64,000 nt of DNA from Pirellulaceae bacterium (GCA_023382975.1 JAHDXO010000056.1:1-64000), one strand, 5' to 3'. Counted from the stretch's first letter, positions 35,136 to 45,315 are shown. The notes: generated from the sequence alone by a model not told the origin. Made by a program: numbers and translations.

Positions 35136-36189
35136 GGGCGGCCTCCGTGTCGCGAGGGATCAGACGCCGGCGGATGGCGTCCGACGGCATGTCGTTGCGG
35201 ATGCCTTCGGAGAGCGTGATCAAGTTGGCGACCTCGATGCGGCGGATCGCTGCAAACGCGACGACGGCGCCCAGGCCCATGTGGCTGTGGCGAAACGCTC
35301 GCCGCGCCAGCCGCAGGTAGCGGTTCCACGCGAGCGTCTCCAGCAGCGGCGCATCCGTGGCCTGCGCGCCCGCCGCGTGCCGGTCTTCGGGGGTCGGCAG
35401 CGGGTCCAAGGCCAGACCAGCGGCCAGCGAGGCCACCTCGCGCAGCGTATCAGCGGCCAGCATCTGGGCGAAGCGGTCGCGGGTGATTCCGGCTCCCGGC
35501 ACGTGAAACCGTTCCAGTTGTGCGGCGCTCAGGTCGTAGCCGAAACGCCCGCGGGCCACCAACATCAAATGAAAAGTGTCCACTTCCTGCTTGGCGATCA
35601 TCATCGAGTCGCTGCGGGCGTCGCCGGTCAGGGAGCGAGTACGATTCAGCAATTCCAGAAAGTAGATTCGGTCCAGCGTGGCTTCCAGGACAATCGGACG
35701 AGGCTCCTCCGTGTACGCGGGAGCCATGGCGGTCAATCCCTTTCGCAGGATCCCGGCGGGAGCGGCCAGCGCAAATGATTCCGCCGAGTCCGCTGCGACC
35801 AGCGCTTCGAAGTCCAGCGACAGATCGTCCGGCAAGGGAACCAAGTAGGCACGCGCCACCTGCAACGGCTTGCCTGTCGCGAAGGCCCGGGCCAACACCT
35901 TGAGGTTTTCGACTTGAAAGCGAATGCGAAGCCATGCCATCAGGGCCGAACCGGCCCCGGTCAACTGCGAGGCGAAATCCGCCAACTCCTGCACCATCGC
36001 CTGGATCAATCCGTGTTGGAAATCGGTCACCGTCGTGAACCGCGAGTGGGGATTCAACGCACGCACCAGATCCGTCATGGTGCGCAGTCGGCAGAGCGTA
36101 TCGAGCCGGTCGGCCTCCGCGAATTGCCCCCGCCGCCCGTGCAAACGGGCCACCAGATAATCGAGATCGGCGGGAAGTGCGGATGACAT
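35128..36189 (-). CDS. ntpC: V/A-type ATPase subunit C
   Basis: 353 aa, the all-helical funnel that joins the D/F stalk to the K ring (AtpC/NtpC, d-type). LDYLVARLHGRRGQFAEADR is the usual start, and the later WLRIRFQVENLKVLARAFAT matches the repeated three-helix units of the family. It follows the G/H-like gene by 24 bp and overlaps subunit I by 8 bp. Confidence 0.88.
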   Translation of the reverse strand: MSSALPADLDYLVARLHGRRGQFAEADRLDTLCRLRTMTDLVRALNPHSRFTTVTDFQHGLIQAMVQELADFASQLTGAGSALMAWLRIRFQVENLKVLARAFATGKPLQVARAYLVPLPDDLSLDFEALVAADSAESFALAAPAGILRKGLTAMAPAYTEEPRPIVLEATLDRIYFLELLNRTRSLTGDARSDSMMIAKQEVDTFHLMLVARGRFGYDLSAAQLERFHVPGAGITRDRFAQMLAADTLREVASLAAGLALDPLPTPEDRHAAGAQATDAPLLETLAWNRYLRLARRAFRHSHMGLGAVVAFAAIRRIEVANLITLSEGIRNDMPSDAIRRRLIPRDTEAAHV

Positions 36190-36213
36190 GGGTTGATGGA
36201 TCCGTTCGGGGGC

Positions 36214-36546
36214 TTAACTGGCTCCGTGTACGCAACGCATCATGGCTTCGATCAAAGTCTGCAAAGACGCGTCATCCAATTTGACCGCCGTTTCGATCTC
36301 GGTGGCGGCTTGGTCCAGCCGGACCTGGCGTTCTCGCTGACCCTCCTGCTGTGCGGTGTCGATCATCGCCTGAGCCTGCTCGGCCGTTTCGAGACGCCGC
36401 TTCTGAACCAATTCGTGGGCTCGTCGCCGGGCGTCGTCCGAGATCTGCGACGCCTGCGTTTCGGCTTCTTCCAGAATGCGTTTGGATTCGCTTTCCGCCT
36501 GGAGCACCAATCTGACCACGTCGTTCATCGGTAATTCGGCTGGCAC
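36214..36546 (-). CDS. V/A-type ATPase subunit G/H-like stalk protein
   Basis: 110 aa, almost entirely one charged helix (VLQAESESKRILEEAETQAS, DDARRRAHELVQKRRLETAE), as in the G/H subunit that pairs with E in the peripheral stalk. GTG 36546 has GGAGG 7 bases upstream, so it is preferred over the internal ATG at 36528. It starts 2 bp after the PtsN-like stop, which links that gene to the ATPase operon. Confidence 0.78.
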   Translation of the reverse strand: MPAELPMNDVVRLVLQAESESKRILEEAETQASQISDDARRRAHELVQKRRLETAEQAQAMIDTAQQEGQRERQVRLDQAATEIETAVKLDDASLQTLIEAMMRCVHGAS

Positions 36547-36548
36547 GG

Positions 36549-37001
36549 CTATTCCTCCGAGTCAATCAAATCGAGAAGCTCGGACGATGTTGAACAGTCC
36601 AGCGCGCGGCGAAAAAAGCCAGGGACCTCCACCAAACGTGCGATCTCTACCAGAGCTCTCAGATGTGCTCCCGCCGCCGCGGGGTTGGCCAGCAACAGGG
36701 CGACGATGTGAACCGGCTGACCATCCGCCGAGTCGAATTCGATGCCTTCGCGGGAGGTTCCCAGGGCAACGACCAGTTCGGAAACCGACTGCAGCTTGCC
36801 GTGCGGCAACGCGACGCCTTTGCCGATTCCGGTGGTGGCTTGCGCCTCGCGCTGCAGAAGTGTTCGCAGCGCATCCTGGCGGTCGACGATCCGACCGGCT
36901 CGAATCAACATGTCGACCATTTCCGCCAGACACTCTTCCTTGTCCACCGATTCCAGGGCCACCTTCACCGTGGATTCGTCCAGCAAGTCTCGCAGTCGCA
37001 T
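36549..37001 (-). CDS. PtsN-like PTS EIIA domain protein
   Basis: 150 aa, a single EIIA domain of the fructose/nitrogen type. The phospho-accepting His is in IGKGVALPHGKLQSV, and DALRTLLQREAQATTGIG precedes it as in the family. No EIIB/EIIC domain or transporter is adjacent, so a regulatory role is likely. It is the first gene of the V-ATPase operon (2-bp gap to the G/H-like gene) and may tie pump production to phosphotransfer or energy state; that link is inferred. Confidence 0.87.
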   Translation of the reverse strand: MRLRDLLDESTVKVALESVDKEECLAEMVDMLIRAGRIVDRQDALRTLLQREAQATTGIGKGVALPHGKLQSVSELVVALGTSREGIEFDSADGQPVHIVALLLANPAAAGAHLRALVEIARLVEVPGFFRRALDCSTSSELLDLIDSEE

Positions 37002-37312
37002 CCCACTATCCTCAGGATCACGGATCGTTCCATAAACTCACTAAAGTACGTCCAAACCCGGACGTTTTCAACCATATCAGACAAAGAAACCCAAGATTGC
37101 AGTCGGAACGCGGAAGTCCACGGGTTCTCGCTTCGCCGCCGGGGACGGACGACCGTTGGCTCACCGAACTGCAATCGAGCTACGTTGTTGGCAAATAACG
37201 GCTTAAGTCGATCCTTGATATTGATTTCCGCACCAGATTTTTGCATGATGTCCCGTGTGCGGGAAGTGCCTTGCCCGCAGATCAGTCTTATTCGAGACGC
37301 GCAGGAGTCGCG
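37002..37312. other. Divergent intergenic region
   Basis: Holds the promoter of the leftward PtsN/V-ATPase operon and that of the rightward AbgT-type gene. It is AT-richer than its surroundings. No palindrome or RNA element was recognised. Confidence 0.45.
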
Positions 37313-38908
37313 ATGAACGATCGAAATGTCGAAACTGGCGGCAAGAACGGGGCGCAGGCGAACCGAGGGATTCTCGCCCGAATGCTGGATCTGCTCGAAC
37401 GATTGGGCAACAAACTGCCGGATCCGGCCGTATTGTTTTTGATCGGGATGGTCGCCACATGGGCCCTGTCGGCTTGGCTTTCGGGATTCCGTTTCACCGA
37501 GCTCGATCCTCGCTCGAATCAACCGATCGAGATCGTCAATTTGTTGTCGCTGGAGCGGTCGGCACTATTCCTGGCAGGAATGGTAAAAGAGTTCGTTGGA
37601 TTCCCGCCACTAGGGGTGGTTCTTGTTGCCCTTCTAGGCGTGGGTGTCGCCGAGCAGGCTGGGTTCATCAACACGTGCCTGAAGAATCTGCTGGCGCTGA
37701 CTCCCCAGAAACTGCTGACCCCGATGTTGTTGTTCGTCGCGATCATCAGTCACACGGCGGCGGATGCAGGCTATGTGCTGGTCATCCCAATCGGTGGAGC
37801 GATGTTTTACGCGGCGGGCCGGCACCCATTGGCCGGTATTGCGGCGGCGTTTGCCGGGGTGTCGGGAGGTTTCAGTGCCAACTTTGTCCCTTCGGGGATC
37901 GATCCCCTACTCTCCGGACTCACGCAGTCCGGTGCGGTCTTGGTTGAAGCCGAGCGAGCCGTCAATCCGTTATGCAACCTGTTCTTTACGGCGGCATCGT
38001 CGCTGCTGATCATCCTGGTCGGGTGGTTCTTGACGGACGTGGTCATCGAGCCGCGATTGCGCGGGACGGCGCTGGACGGCAACCCCGACGAAATGCCGAA
38101 GATGGAATCGCTTTCCCGACGCGACCAGATCGGCATGTTTTGCGGCTTGGGAGCGATGTTGGCAGGGATATTGGCCCTGGTCCTTTGGGCTTGGCCAGCC
38201 GATTCTTCGTTGCGGGCTCCCGACGGGTCGCTGACGTCGTATCGTCCGCCGGCACCGATGATGGAAGCGATCGTGCCGCTGATCTTCCTTATCTTCTTGG
38301 TTCCAGGGGTGGTTCATGGCTTTGTTTCCGGCAAGTTCCGCACGCACCGGGACGTGATCAAGGGCATGACCCGCGCGATGGAAGCGATGGGATACTATCT
38401 GGTGCTGGTCTTTTTCGCCGCTCTGTTCATTGCCGCTTTCCGCGACTCGAACATCGGGGTGTTGATCGCCGTCAAGGGAGCCACGTTCCTGAAAGAGGCG
38501 GGGGCTTCCCCGGCCTTCACCATCGTGGGTATCATTCTGTTGACAGCGTGCGTGAATCTGCTGATCGGCAGTGCGTCGGCCAAGTGGGCGATGCTGGCTC
38601 CGATTTTTGTGCCGATGCTGATGCTGCTGGGGTTGTCGCCCGAGTTGACTCAGGCAGCCTACCGCGTCGGCGATTCGTCGACCAATATCATCACGCCGAT
38701 GATGCCGTATTTTCCCTTGGTCGTGGTGTTCTGCCAGCGTTACGTGAAGAGTACGGGAATCGGCACCTTGGCGGCCATGATGATGCCGTATTCGTTTGTG
38801 TTTTTGATCGGTTGGACTTTGTTCTTGCTGGCGTACTGGTCGTTGGGGCTGCCGCTGGGCCTGCAGGCGCCGTACACGTACCAGCCTCCCGCGATTCCAG
38901 CCGGTTGA
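37313..38908 (+). CDS. abgT: AbgT-family transporter
   Basis: 531 aa, about 11-13 membrane helices. ATG 37313 has AGGAG 6 bases upstream. It begins LLERLGNKLPDPAVLFLIGM, a typical AbgT start, with HTAADAGYVLVIPIGGAMFY, GVSGGFSANFVPSGIDPLLS and, near the end, SASAKWAMLAPIFVPMLMLL and AYRVGDSSTNIITPMMPYFP. Members import p-aminobenzoyl-glutamate or export sulfonamides; which one applies here cannot be read from sequence. Confidence 0.92.
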   Translation: MNDRNVETGGKNGAQANRGILARMLDLLERLGNKLPDPAVLFLIGMVATWALSAWLSGFRFTELDPRSNQPIEIVNLLSLERSALFLAGMVKEFVGFPPLGVVLVALLGVGVAEQAGFINTCLKNLLALTPQKLLTPMLLFVAIISHTAADAGYVLVIPIGGAMFYAAGRHPLAGIAAAFAGVSGGFSANFVPSGIDPLLSGLTQSGAVLVEAERAVNPLCNLFFTAASSLLIILVGWFLTDVVIEPRLRGTALDGNPDEMPKMESLSRRDQIGMFCGLGAMLAGILALVLWAWPADSSLRAPDGSLTSYRPPAPMMEAIVPLIFLIFLVPGVVHGFVSGKFRTHRDVIKGMTRAMEAMGYYLVLVFFAALFIAAFRDSNIGVLIAVKGATFLKEAGASPAFTIVGIILLTACVNLLIGSASAKWAMLAPIFVPMLMLLGLSPELTQAAYRVGDSSTNIITPMMPYFPLVVVFCQRYVKSTGIGTLAAMMMPYSFVFLIGWTLFLLAYWSLGLPLGLQAPYTYQPPAIPAG

Positions 38909-38984
38909 TTGGACCCCGTTCCGCCACACCCTTTCCGGCGAAACGGGGCTTGCCCAAAGCTCGTCTACAGGAGACGATAGCACC

Positions 38985-39575
38985 ATGAGCCCCCAACCCT
39001 CTTCCTTCGACGAACGGCGCAAGGCGTTGGAGAACGCCTTCTTCCACAAGCGGGACGAACAACTGCTGCAGCAGTTCCGTGAACGCATGGAACGGCTTGA
39101 CCAGAAGGCCAAACTAATCGAAGCCACCGGCATTCAGGACGAATCGCTGGTGGACCGTCTGGTCGATCTGCAGATCCAGCCGGAGACGCTCCGTGCGTTG
39201 ATGTTGGTTCCGTTGGTCGAGATTGCCTGGGCCGATGGCACCGTCCACGCGAAGCAGCGTCACGCCGTTCTGACCGCTGCGGAACGAGCCGGTCTGTCCC
39301 CGGAATCCGATGGCCACCGGCTGCTGGAGCGTTGGTTGGACGAGAAGCCTGGACCGGAACTGCTGCAGGTCTGGAAAGACTACGTGCATTTCGAATCTCA
39401 GCGGATGGGCCCGTCGGCCGCTCAAGCGATGCGCGACGACATTCTGGACCGAGCTTGGTTCGTTGCCGAAGCGGCTCGGGGAGTCTTCGGATTTCACAAG
39501 GTGGCCCGCGAAGAACGCGCGAAGCTCGAAGAGTTGGCCGCCTTGCTCGAAGAACTGGCCGCGGCCTTCAATTAG
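38985..39575 (+). CDS. TerB-like helical protein
   Basis: 196 aa. AGGAG is upstream of ATG 38985. It is all-helical and charged; the central LVPLVEIAWADGTVHAKQRH AVLTAAERAG strongly resembles the TerB/DjlA-type helical domain (AWADG plus acidic residues). No signal peptide. The last 30 residues form a Glu/Leu-rich helix. It follows abgT by 76 bp on the same strand, but a functional link is not evident. Confidence 0.65.
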   Translation: MSPQPSSFDERRKALENAFFHKRDEQLLQQFRERMERLDQKAKLIEATGIQDESLVDRLVDLQIQPETLRALMLVPLVEIAWADGTVHAKQRHAVLTAAERAGLSPESDGHRLLERWLDEKPGPELLQVWKDYVHFESQRMGPSAAQAMRDDILDRAWFVAEAARGVFGFHKVAREERAKLEELAALLEELAAAFN

Positions 39576-39655
39576 CGTCGGACCGTGCCTGAGCGAGTCC
39601 GATGCGCATCGTCATAGCATGGCTCGCTGAGTGCCGTGCTGTCCAACGGTCTCGT

Positions 39656-42376
39656 TCAACGTGCGGGCACGACCAGCCGATCGGCGGCGTGCGCCCAGTA
39701 CGGCGGCAAGGCCGCGTCCAGCGTCAGCGAGTAGTCCTCCAACACGCCGCGGTCGGCCCGCTCGACGCGAATCTGCCAAGCCCGATCGGCGGTGCCCGTG
39801 GGAACCTCGACCCGAGCCGTGGATTCAGGTTGTTCGCCGGTCTGCACCGCCGCCGCCTCGCGTCCCTCGGGATCGAGAATCCTCAACCGTGCGGTTTCTC
39901 CGGGCGCGGGACTCTCCAGCGAGATCTGAAATCGAGTGGTGCCTGCCGGGACGTAGAAGAACATCGGCGAGGCTTGAGAGATCATTCGCGGCGATTGGCC
40001 CACCATCGCGGCATGAGGCGAAAGCAACGTGACCAGCGCCCGGCTCTGACCGCTGCGGACCACCAGCAGATACGCGCCGGCGGCGGGGGCGACCGCGTCG
40101 ATCCGCTCCGTACGGTCGACGGCGATCTGGCCGTGGCCCAGCAGTTGGTCGTCAGGTCCGTACAGCAACCACTCGACCGGACCTTCGGCCCGGCCCACCC
40201 GCCGGGCAGCAATCCGAGCTCCGAAACGCTCACCGGCCCCCAGTACGGCGACGAACTCGGCCTCGTGACGGATCGAAAACCCGGGCTCGCCCTCCAACGG
40301 TGCAACCTCCGGCGACAAGGCACGCAGCACTTCGCCATCGTAGCTGCGTCCTTGGATCGCCTTCCAACTCGATTCCTCGACCGACGCGCAATGGTCGTAG
40401 TTCGCCACGAACTGTCCCTCGGTCGCGCGGCGGAACGCGACCAACTGTTCCCGAAGACGGCGGACCGCAACGGGCGACAGCGTGCGATCGGCTCCGGCAT
40501 TGGCTGCTGCGACCCGTCGGCACATCCGGGCGTGTTCCAGACCTAGACGGAGATACTCCACGCGAGCAGCGCTGACCGGATCGTCGGCAGCCGCTTCGGA
40601 GGCTTTCCGCAGAATCGCCTCGGCCGGCGGAAACACTTCGTCCGGAAAGACGACATGGGCAAAGGCGGCGAAGCTGCGGTAGCGAGACACGCCCGCCTCG
40701 CGCTGCGCACGATCGAATCGGTCGCGGTCGGACATGGCGTAGGCTTCCCAGGTCTCGAAATAACGCCGAACATGCTCGGCCGCCGGGCCGAACGCGCTGT
40801 AGTATTCGGCCAACAGCCCATCCACCGGTTGCTGGGCGCGGGTGTGCAACCGGAACAGCAGGTACAGGTTGGTGCCTTGAGCCGCCCATTGGCCAGTCAG
40901 CGAATCGAAATCGGTGGCGATCATGCCGTGCCGCGCATAGTGCTGGAACTCGTCGGCGAACTGCCGAGCAAAGATGTGGGGCATGGTGTAGCTGTCCAGA
41001 AAGTAATTGGGACGAAGGAACATGCTGGCCCCGGTAGCCGACCACCCGTCCCACTGCTGCTTGAGCCACTGTTGCTGGCGGTCAGTCCGCGGATACCACC
41101 ACCCCGGCCAGGGACACATCCCGACCAGCAAGTTGCGATTCAATCGGATTCCGGACGTTGGCGCCGGGTAGTAATTGAAGTAGGCGTAGCCCACGACCCT
41201 CGCCTCCGGATCTTCCTCGGCAGCCAACTGCTGCAAGGCGAGCCAGAAGCGGGCGTACCGATCCGAGACCATGCGTCGATCGCCCAGCGGATAGATGTCG
41301 GTCAATTCGGGCTGGGGACCGTCCCAGGCCAGGCACCGTTCGCACAGGCACAACCCGCTGATGTCGTTCTCACAACCGTTGACGTTCCGCCGAATACCCC
41401 CGTCGCCCGCACTCGCACGCTGCCATTGGTCGATCACGTGTCGCTGGAAATCGGGGTCGGAAACGCACATCGAAAAACGGGCATTGGGCGTGGCTGGGCC
41501 GCGGCGTCCGTCCGCCAACAACTGGAACCACTCGGGATGTTCGTCTCCGTAGCGTTCCCACCACGATTCGAACGCATGGCCATACGTCAAGGGCACGGAC
41601 GATCCCATGCGGTGCCGACGCTGGAAGACACGTTGCGCGCGGGCGTATTGTTTCGAGCCATCGGCCGTCAGGCCAGCAGCGGTCGCCGGCCGCCCGAGCC
41701 CGTCGCGCACCCGGCGGCGGATCATCGTCGGCACGATCGTCTCGTCGATGTCGGGGATGGTCACGACTCGGTGCATGGGCACATGCACTCCCAAGTCGCC
41801 CGGCCAAAGCCAGCGGACGCCGAGGAACCGGTCCAACAACTCGTACACGCCCCACAGCGTACCGCAGCGAGTGGTGTCCAACAGCGGATCGCCCCCCGTA
41901 TCTTCGCCCGCCACGATCAGCGCATCGCTCAAGCTCCGCAAGACCAACGCTTCGCGGGGCAACGTGTCGAATTCGACTCCGGCGCGAACAGCAGCCTGAG
42001 TTCGGCCGAGGTAGATCCGCGCGGACGGATCAGCGGGAACGTCGGCCTCGGCGACGATTGACAGGCGAACGCCGGTGGCTTTGTCCAGATGGTAGACCAA
42101 TTCCTCCGCGGCGTACCGCTCCACCGCACTGGGCTCGTCGGGCAACACGATCACCGCCTGCGCACGACCATCGGCGATCAACGTCACGGCGCCCCACGCG
42201 GGCACAGCGTGCCAACCAGTCGCCAGTACGCACCCTGCTAGCAGCAGAGACTTCGCGACTCCACACGCCGCCGGGAATCCGGAGGTCCGCTTCTCCGAAC
42301 GCTCAACCGTTTCCCCGCCGTCGCGTCGATCGCGATGACTTGCCAACCGAACTCGTGAATCGATCCACGTTGTCAT
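39656..42376 (-). CDS. Secreted DUF4838 / alpha-glucuronidase-like protein
   Basis: 906 aa. ATG 42376 has GGAG 8 bases upstream and leads into a basic region and a signal-type helix (SLLLAGCVLATGWHAVPAWG). An N-terminal alpha/beta domain (PSAVERYAAEELVYHLDKAT GVRL) is like the N-domain of GH67 and GH20 enzymes. The DUF4838 barrel follows (DEHPEWFQLLADGRR, NGCENDISGLCLCERCLAW, VGYAYFNYYPAP, NYFLDSYTMPHIFARQ). The C-terminal 200 residues are beta-rich. It probably acts on an acidic or complex polysaccharide; the substrate is not known. Confidence 0.75.
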   Translation of the reverse strand: MTTWIDSRVRLASHRDRRDGGETVERSEKRTSGFPAACGVAKSLLLAGCVLATGWHAVPAWGAVTLIADGRAQAVIVLPDEPSAVERYAAEELVYHLDKATGVRLSIVAEADVPADPSARIYLGRTQAAVRAGVEFDTLPREALVLRSLSDALIVAGEDTGGDPLLDTTRCGTLWGVYELLDRFLGVRWLWPGDLGVHVPMHRVVTIPDIDETIVPTMIRRRVRDGLGRPATAAGLTADGSKQYARAQRVFQRRHRMGSSVPLTYGHAFESWWERYGDEHPEWFQLLADGRRGPATPNARFSMCVSDPDFQRHVIDQWQRASAGDGGIRRNVNGCENDISGLCLCERCLAWDGPQPELTDIYPLGDRRMVSDRYARFWLALQQLAAEEDPEARVVGYAYFNYYPAPTSGIRLNRNLLVGMCPWPGWWYPRTDRQQQWLKQQWDGWSATGASMFLRPNYFLDSYTMPHIFARQFADEFQHYARHGMIATDFDSLTGQWAAQGTNLYLLFRLHTRAQQPVDGLLAEYYSAFGPAAEHVRRYFETWEAYAMSDRDRFDRAQREAGVSRYRSFAAFAHVVFPDEVFPPAEAILRKASEAAADDPVSAARVEYLRLGLEHARMCRRVAAANAGADRTLSPVAVRRLREQLVAFRRATEGQFVANYDHCASVEESSWKAIQGRSYDGEVLRALSPEVAPLEGEPGFSIRHEAEFVAVLGAGERFGARIAARRVGRAEGPVEWLLYGPDDQLLGHGQIAVDRTERIDAVAPAAGAYLLVVRSGQSRALVTLLSPHAAMVGQSPRMISQASPMFFYVPAGTTRFQISLESPAPGETARLRILDPEGREAAAVQTGEQPESTARVEVPTGTADRAWQIRVERADRGVLEDYSLTLDAALPPYWAHAADRLVVPAR

Positions 42377-42530
42377 GTTCATCTCCTGAAAATCTCGATA
42401 CCGGCGACGTTCACGAAGTCGGTTCCAGAACGAAGCCAAGGAGCAGCGAATCCGTTCAAGCAACAGGTCAGAAACACCTCCGACTTCTGTCGGAGCCAAT
42501 TTCCATTCTCCCAAGTTCATAACGCCTGAA

Positions 42531-42925
42531 CTATGGCGCTGTCAAAGCGCACGTGGTGCGGACCTCGGCCGAACCTGCGCAGCTATCGCTGGCGGCCAAT
42601 TCGCGGACGGACTGCGCGGAAAACTTGCCCCAAAACATGGTCACTCGGCCGATCTGGCGCTCGAGTCCTTCCAGGCTGGAGGTGTCCGCCGGATCTTGTA
42701 CCAGCCGCAGTGCATAACGTGACCTTGAAGTTCTCTTCCGTGGCCACCGGCAGGATGAACTTTTCGAACGCGCGACCGCTGATGTTTGCTCCGCCCCACC
42801 AGGAGACGAGAAACGAGTCGATGCCGGCCGCTTTCGTGAGCCGAATATGCCAGCGAACAACCTCGGGATCATCGCTGTCGTAGTAGGCGATCAGCGGCTG
42901 GGCCTTTGAATGGGTCTTGGGTTGG
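42531..42925 (-). pseudogene. GH99/GH71-like glycosidase remnant with LamG debris
   Basis: The first part (minus strand, about 42925-42720) reads AQPLIAYYDSDDPEVVRWHI, LTKAAGIDSFLVSWWGGANI and FEKFILPVATEENFKVTLC, a GH99/GH71-like catalytic-barrel fragment with no start codon. The frame then shifts, and the second part (to 42531) gives IGRVTMFWGKFSAQSVRELA. This is closely similar to IGRVTMFRSKLTAQTIRELA in the LamG region of the intact glycosidase at 45316-48237. It is the scar of a deleted or recombined secreted glycosidase gene. Confidence 0.75.
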
Positions 42926-42963
42926 CCGTCTTCGGCTGGTCATTGCGGTTCGGTTACGGCCTC

Positions 42964-45174
42964 TTACTGTGCCTTCTTCAAGCCTTCCCATTTGACGACC
43001 CAGCTTCCATCGTCGGGAAAGCCGGGGGCGTGTCGGTCCGGACCGCCGTCCCAGCCGGCAGCCATCATGGCCGTGGCCCAGAGCAGGCCGCCGGTGCCGG
43101 GCAGGTAGGGCATCGAGCCGGCGGTGTTGAAGCCGTTGGCCAAGACAACGTTGTTGGGATGGTCCGCAAGCAACGCGTCCAGCGCCGCTTCCGGCTTGCC
43201 CAGTCGTGCGGCGGTCATGGCCATCATCGGGAAGTCGCAGCCCCAGAACATCCACCGATGACCTTCGCCCACCTGCTTCCAGACAAGATCGAACGTGACC
43301 TGCATGGCTTCGCGGTCGATTTCGTCCCCCCGCATGCACCCCAATGCCTCGAACCAAGCCGGACGCGGATACATGCCGCTGCGGATCGGATCGTCTGCAC
43401 GCGGAGGCCGGATCTTCTCGGCGTCGAGGCACAGGCCGTCCACTACCGGCGGCTGGGAAAGCTTGGCCAGCACCTCGTCCCACTTGGCCTGCCGCGGCAG
43501 GCCCAGCCGCTCGCGCCAAAGCTGGGCCGTGCGCAGGCCGTAGTACCAATAGGAAAGCTCGACCGTCGAGTTGTAGGTCGTTCGCCAGTTGGTGGCTTCC
43601 GAGCCGGTCAACAGCGGCGGCCCCAGCACGTAGCGATCCGTCGGGTCATCCCACCAGAGATAATCGACCATGAACTCGGCCGACTGCATGACCAACTCCT
43701 GGAACTGCTCCAGCGTCTCGCGCGTCGGGCGGCAGCGGTACATCTGTTCGGCCCAGTAGATGGCGTGTCCCTGCTGGGTCATGCGGAACGGGCCGGCGTC
43801 CGACGGCGATTCCCACTCGGCGGTCGGCGCGATCATCTTCATCCACCGCGCTCCCTGGTAGCCCTGCCGAGCCGCCTGCCGCCGCGCGGCTTCCAGGCCC
43901 GGCCCGCGCATCCAATCCATCCAGCGGTCCACCAGATGCGACCTGCCCCACAAGGTGAAGTGGATCCCGTGCCAGGCGGTCATCTCCAGATGGAACTTGC
44001 CGTGCCAACTGTTCGAGAACAGGCCGCTCTCCTGCGGCGGAGTCGAGCCGGTCGAGTTGATCTTCGTCAGATACTGGGCCAGCACGATCCGCCGTTCCAG
44101 TTCGCGCCACCGCGGGTCCTTGCTTTCCGAGAGATCGATCGCGCCGCCCGACTGCCAGAACGCCGGCCAGTGTTTGGCCGAGGCGGTGGCCGTCTCTTCA
44201 AACGTGGGCAGTTCGCCGATCGTCTTCGGAGAGAACCGGCAGACGAAACTGAATTCGTCGGTGTCGCGGGAAGGCGTCAGCAGGTATCGCCGCGGCCAGC
44301 CCGGATTCCACGATCCAGCCCCCCATTCGCCTCGTTCCCATGCGACCGACACAAAGTATCGATCGGCATCCAGCGTGCGCGTGAGATCCACGCGGCTGGC
44401 GCCCTGCGGATTCGCTTCGGTCTCGGTGTTGGCCGCCACCACCGGAAATTCCCAGAAAATCTTGAGCCGCCCCTGGGAGATCAGCTTCGATTTCGCGTGG
44501 ACCGCAACCAGATCTTGCTGCGGGTGACAGCAGGTGACCACCTCCACGGGCACGCCCTCGATCTCGTAGCTGCTCTGCACGATGCCGGTCCACAGATCGA
44601 GCGTCTGCCGGATGTTTTTCAGATCGGTCGGTTCAATCAGCTTCCCATCGGCCTTGAACAAGTGGAAGCGGATCTGCCCCAGCGGCAGCCGACCTGGGTT
44701 TTGGCGGAAGTAATTCCACGCGCCTTCCGCCCGCTTGGCCTCGTCCGGCGGCAACGTCGGCCAATGATGTCGGCTGTTGCTCGCATACGGCACCTTGCGG
44801 CCGCCTCCGCCCGTAACCTCGATCATCGTCTCTTCCGGCCGGTAGTTCTCCGGATTGGCCGCGGTGTGCCAGCCCCAGTCCGAGAGCGTCGCGTGGCTGA
44901 AGCTGCCCTGCAGCATGAACGTTTGCAGGCCCGTTACATCCAGGCCGAAAGCAAAACGCCCATTACCGACTTGCAGCGGCGTCTGGCGCGTGCGTGGCAG
45001 CGTCGCGTCAAACTCAGTGATCACCACACTGTGCCGCGTCACCAGCGCGTGCCGGTCGATCTTGGCGGCTCCCAGAGTCTGGGAGATCTCCGCCGCACGG
45101 ACCGCCGCCATGCTGGCCATGGCGATGGCAGCCAAGCCAATCAGCGTGCGTTTGATCCTCTGGATACCGTTCAT
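42964..45174 (-). CDS. Secreted GH65-like six-hairpin glycosidase
   Basis: 736 aa from ATG 45174 (AAGGAAG upstream), with a signal peptide to about VRAAE. An N-terminal beta domain (TPLQVGNGRFAFGLDVTGLQ) precedes an (alpha/alpha)6 barrel with NSWHGKFHLEMTAWHGIHFT, LWWDDPTDRYVLGPPLLTGS and a GH65/GH95-like end (HPNNVVLANGFNTAGSMPYL, LLWATAMMAAGWDGG). The E in FHLEMTAWH and other acidic residues are plausible catalytic residues. Substrate unknown. It sits in a block of three secreted carbohydrate-active genes on one strand. Confidence 0.72.
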   Translation of the reverse strand: MNGIQRIKRTLIGLAAIAMASMAAVRAAEISQTLGAAKIDRHALVTRHSVVITEFDATLPRTRQTPLQVGNGRFAFGLDVTGLQTFMLQGSFSHATLSDWGWHTAANPENYRPEETMIEVTGGGGRKVPYASNSRHHWPTLPPDEAKRAEGAWNYFRQNPGRLPLGQIRFHLFKADGKLIEPTDLKNIRQTLDLWTGIVQSSYEIEGVPVEVVTCCHPQQDLVAVHAKSKLISQGRLKIFWEFPVVAANTETEANPQGASRVDLTRTLDADRYFVSVAWERGEWGAGSWNPGWPRRYLLTPSRDTDEFSFVCRFSPKTIGELPTFEETATASAKHWPAFWQSGGAIDLSESKDPRWRELERRIVLAQYLTKINSTGSTPPQESGLFSNSWHGKFHLEMTAWHGIHFTLWGRSHLVDRWMDWMRGPGLEAARRQAARQGYQGARWMKMIAPTAEWESPSDAGPFRMTQQGHAIYWAEQMYRCRPTRETLEQFQELVMQSAEFMVDYLWWDDPTDRYVLGPPLLTGSEATNWRTTYNSTVELSYWYYGLRTAQLWRERLGLPRQAKWDEVLAKLSQPPVVDGLCLDAEKIRPPRADDPIRSGMYPRPAWFEALGCMRGDEIDREAMQVTFDLVWKQVGEGHRWMFWGCDFPMMAMTAARLGKPEAALDALLADHPNNVVLANGFNTAGSMPYLPGTGGLLWATAMMAAGWDGGPDRHAPGFPDDGSWVVKWEGLKKAQ

Positions 45175-45315
45175 CACTGTCTTCCTTTCGTTGGGCGCTT
45201 CGCGTCTGTTTCCATTCCCCGATAGCTCCAAGATGCTCGTTCTCCAGAATCTGGGTGATGTGAATCGCGTGTTGCTGCTTGCTCCTCCAGTTTGAAAGCA
45301 GTTATTTGCTCGAGT

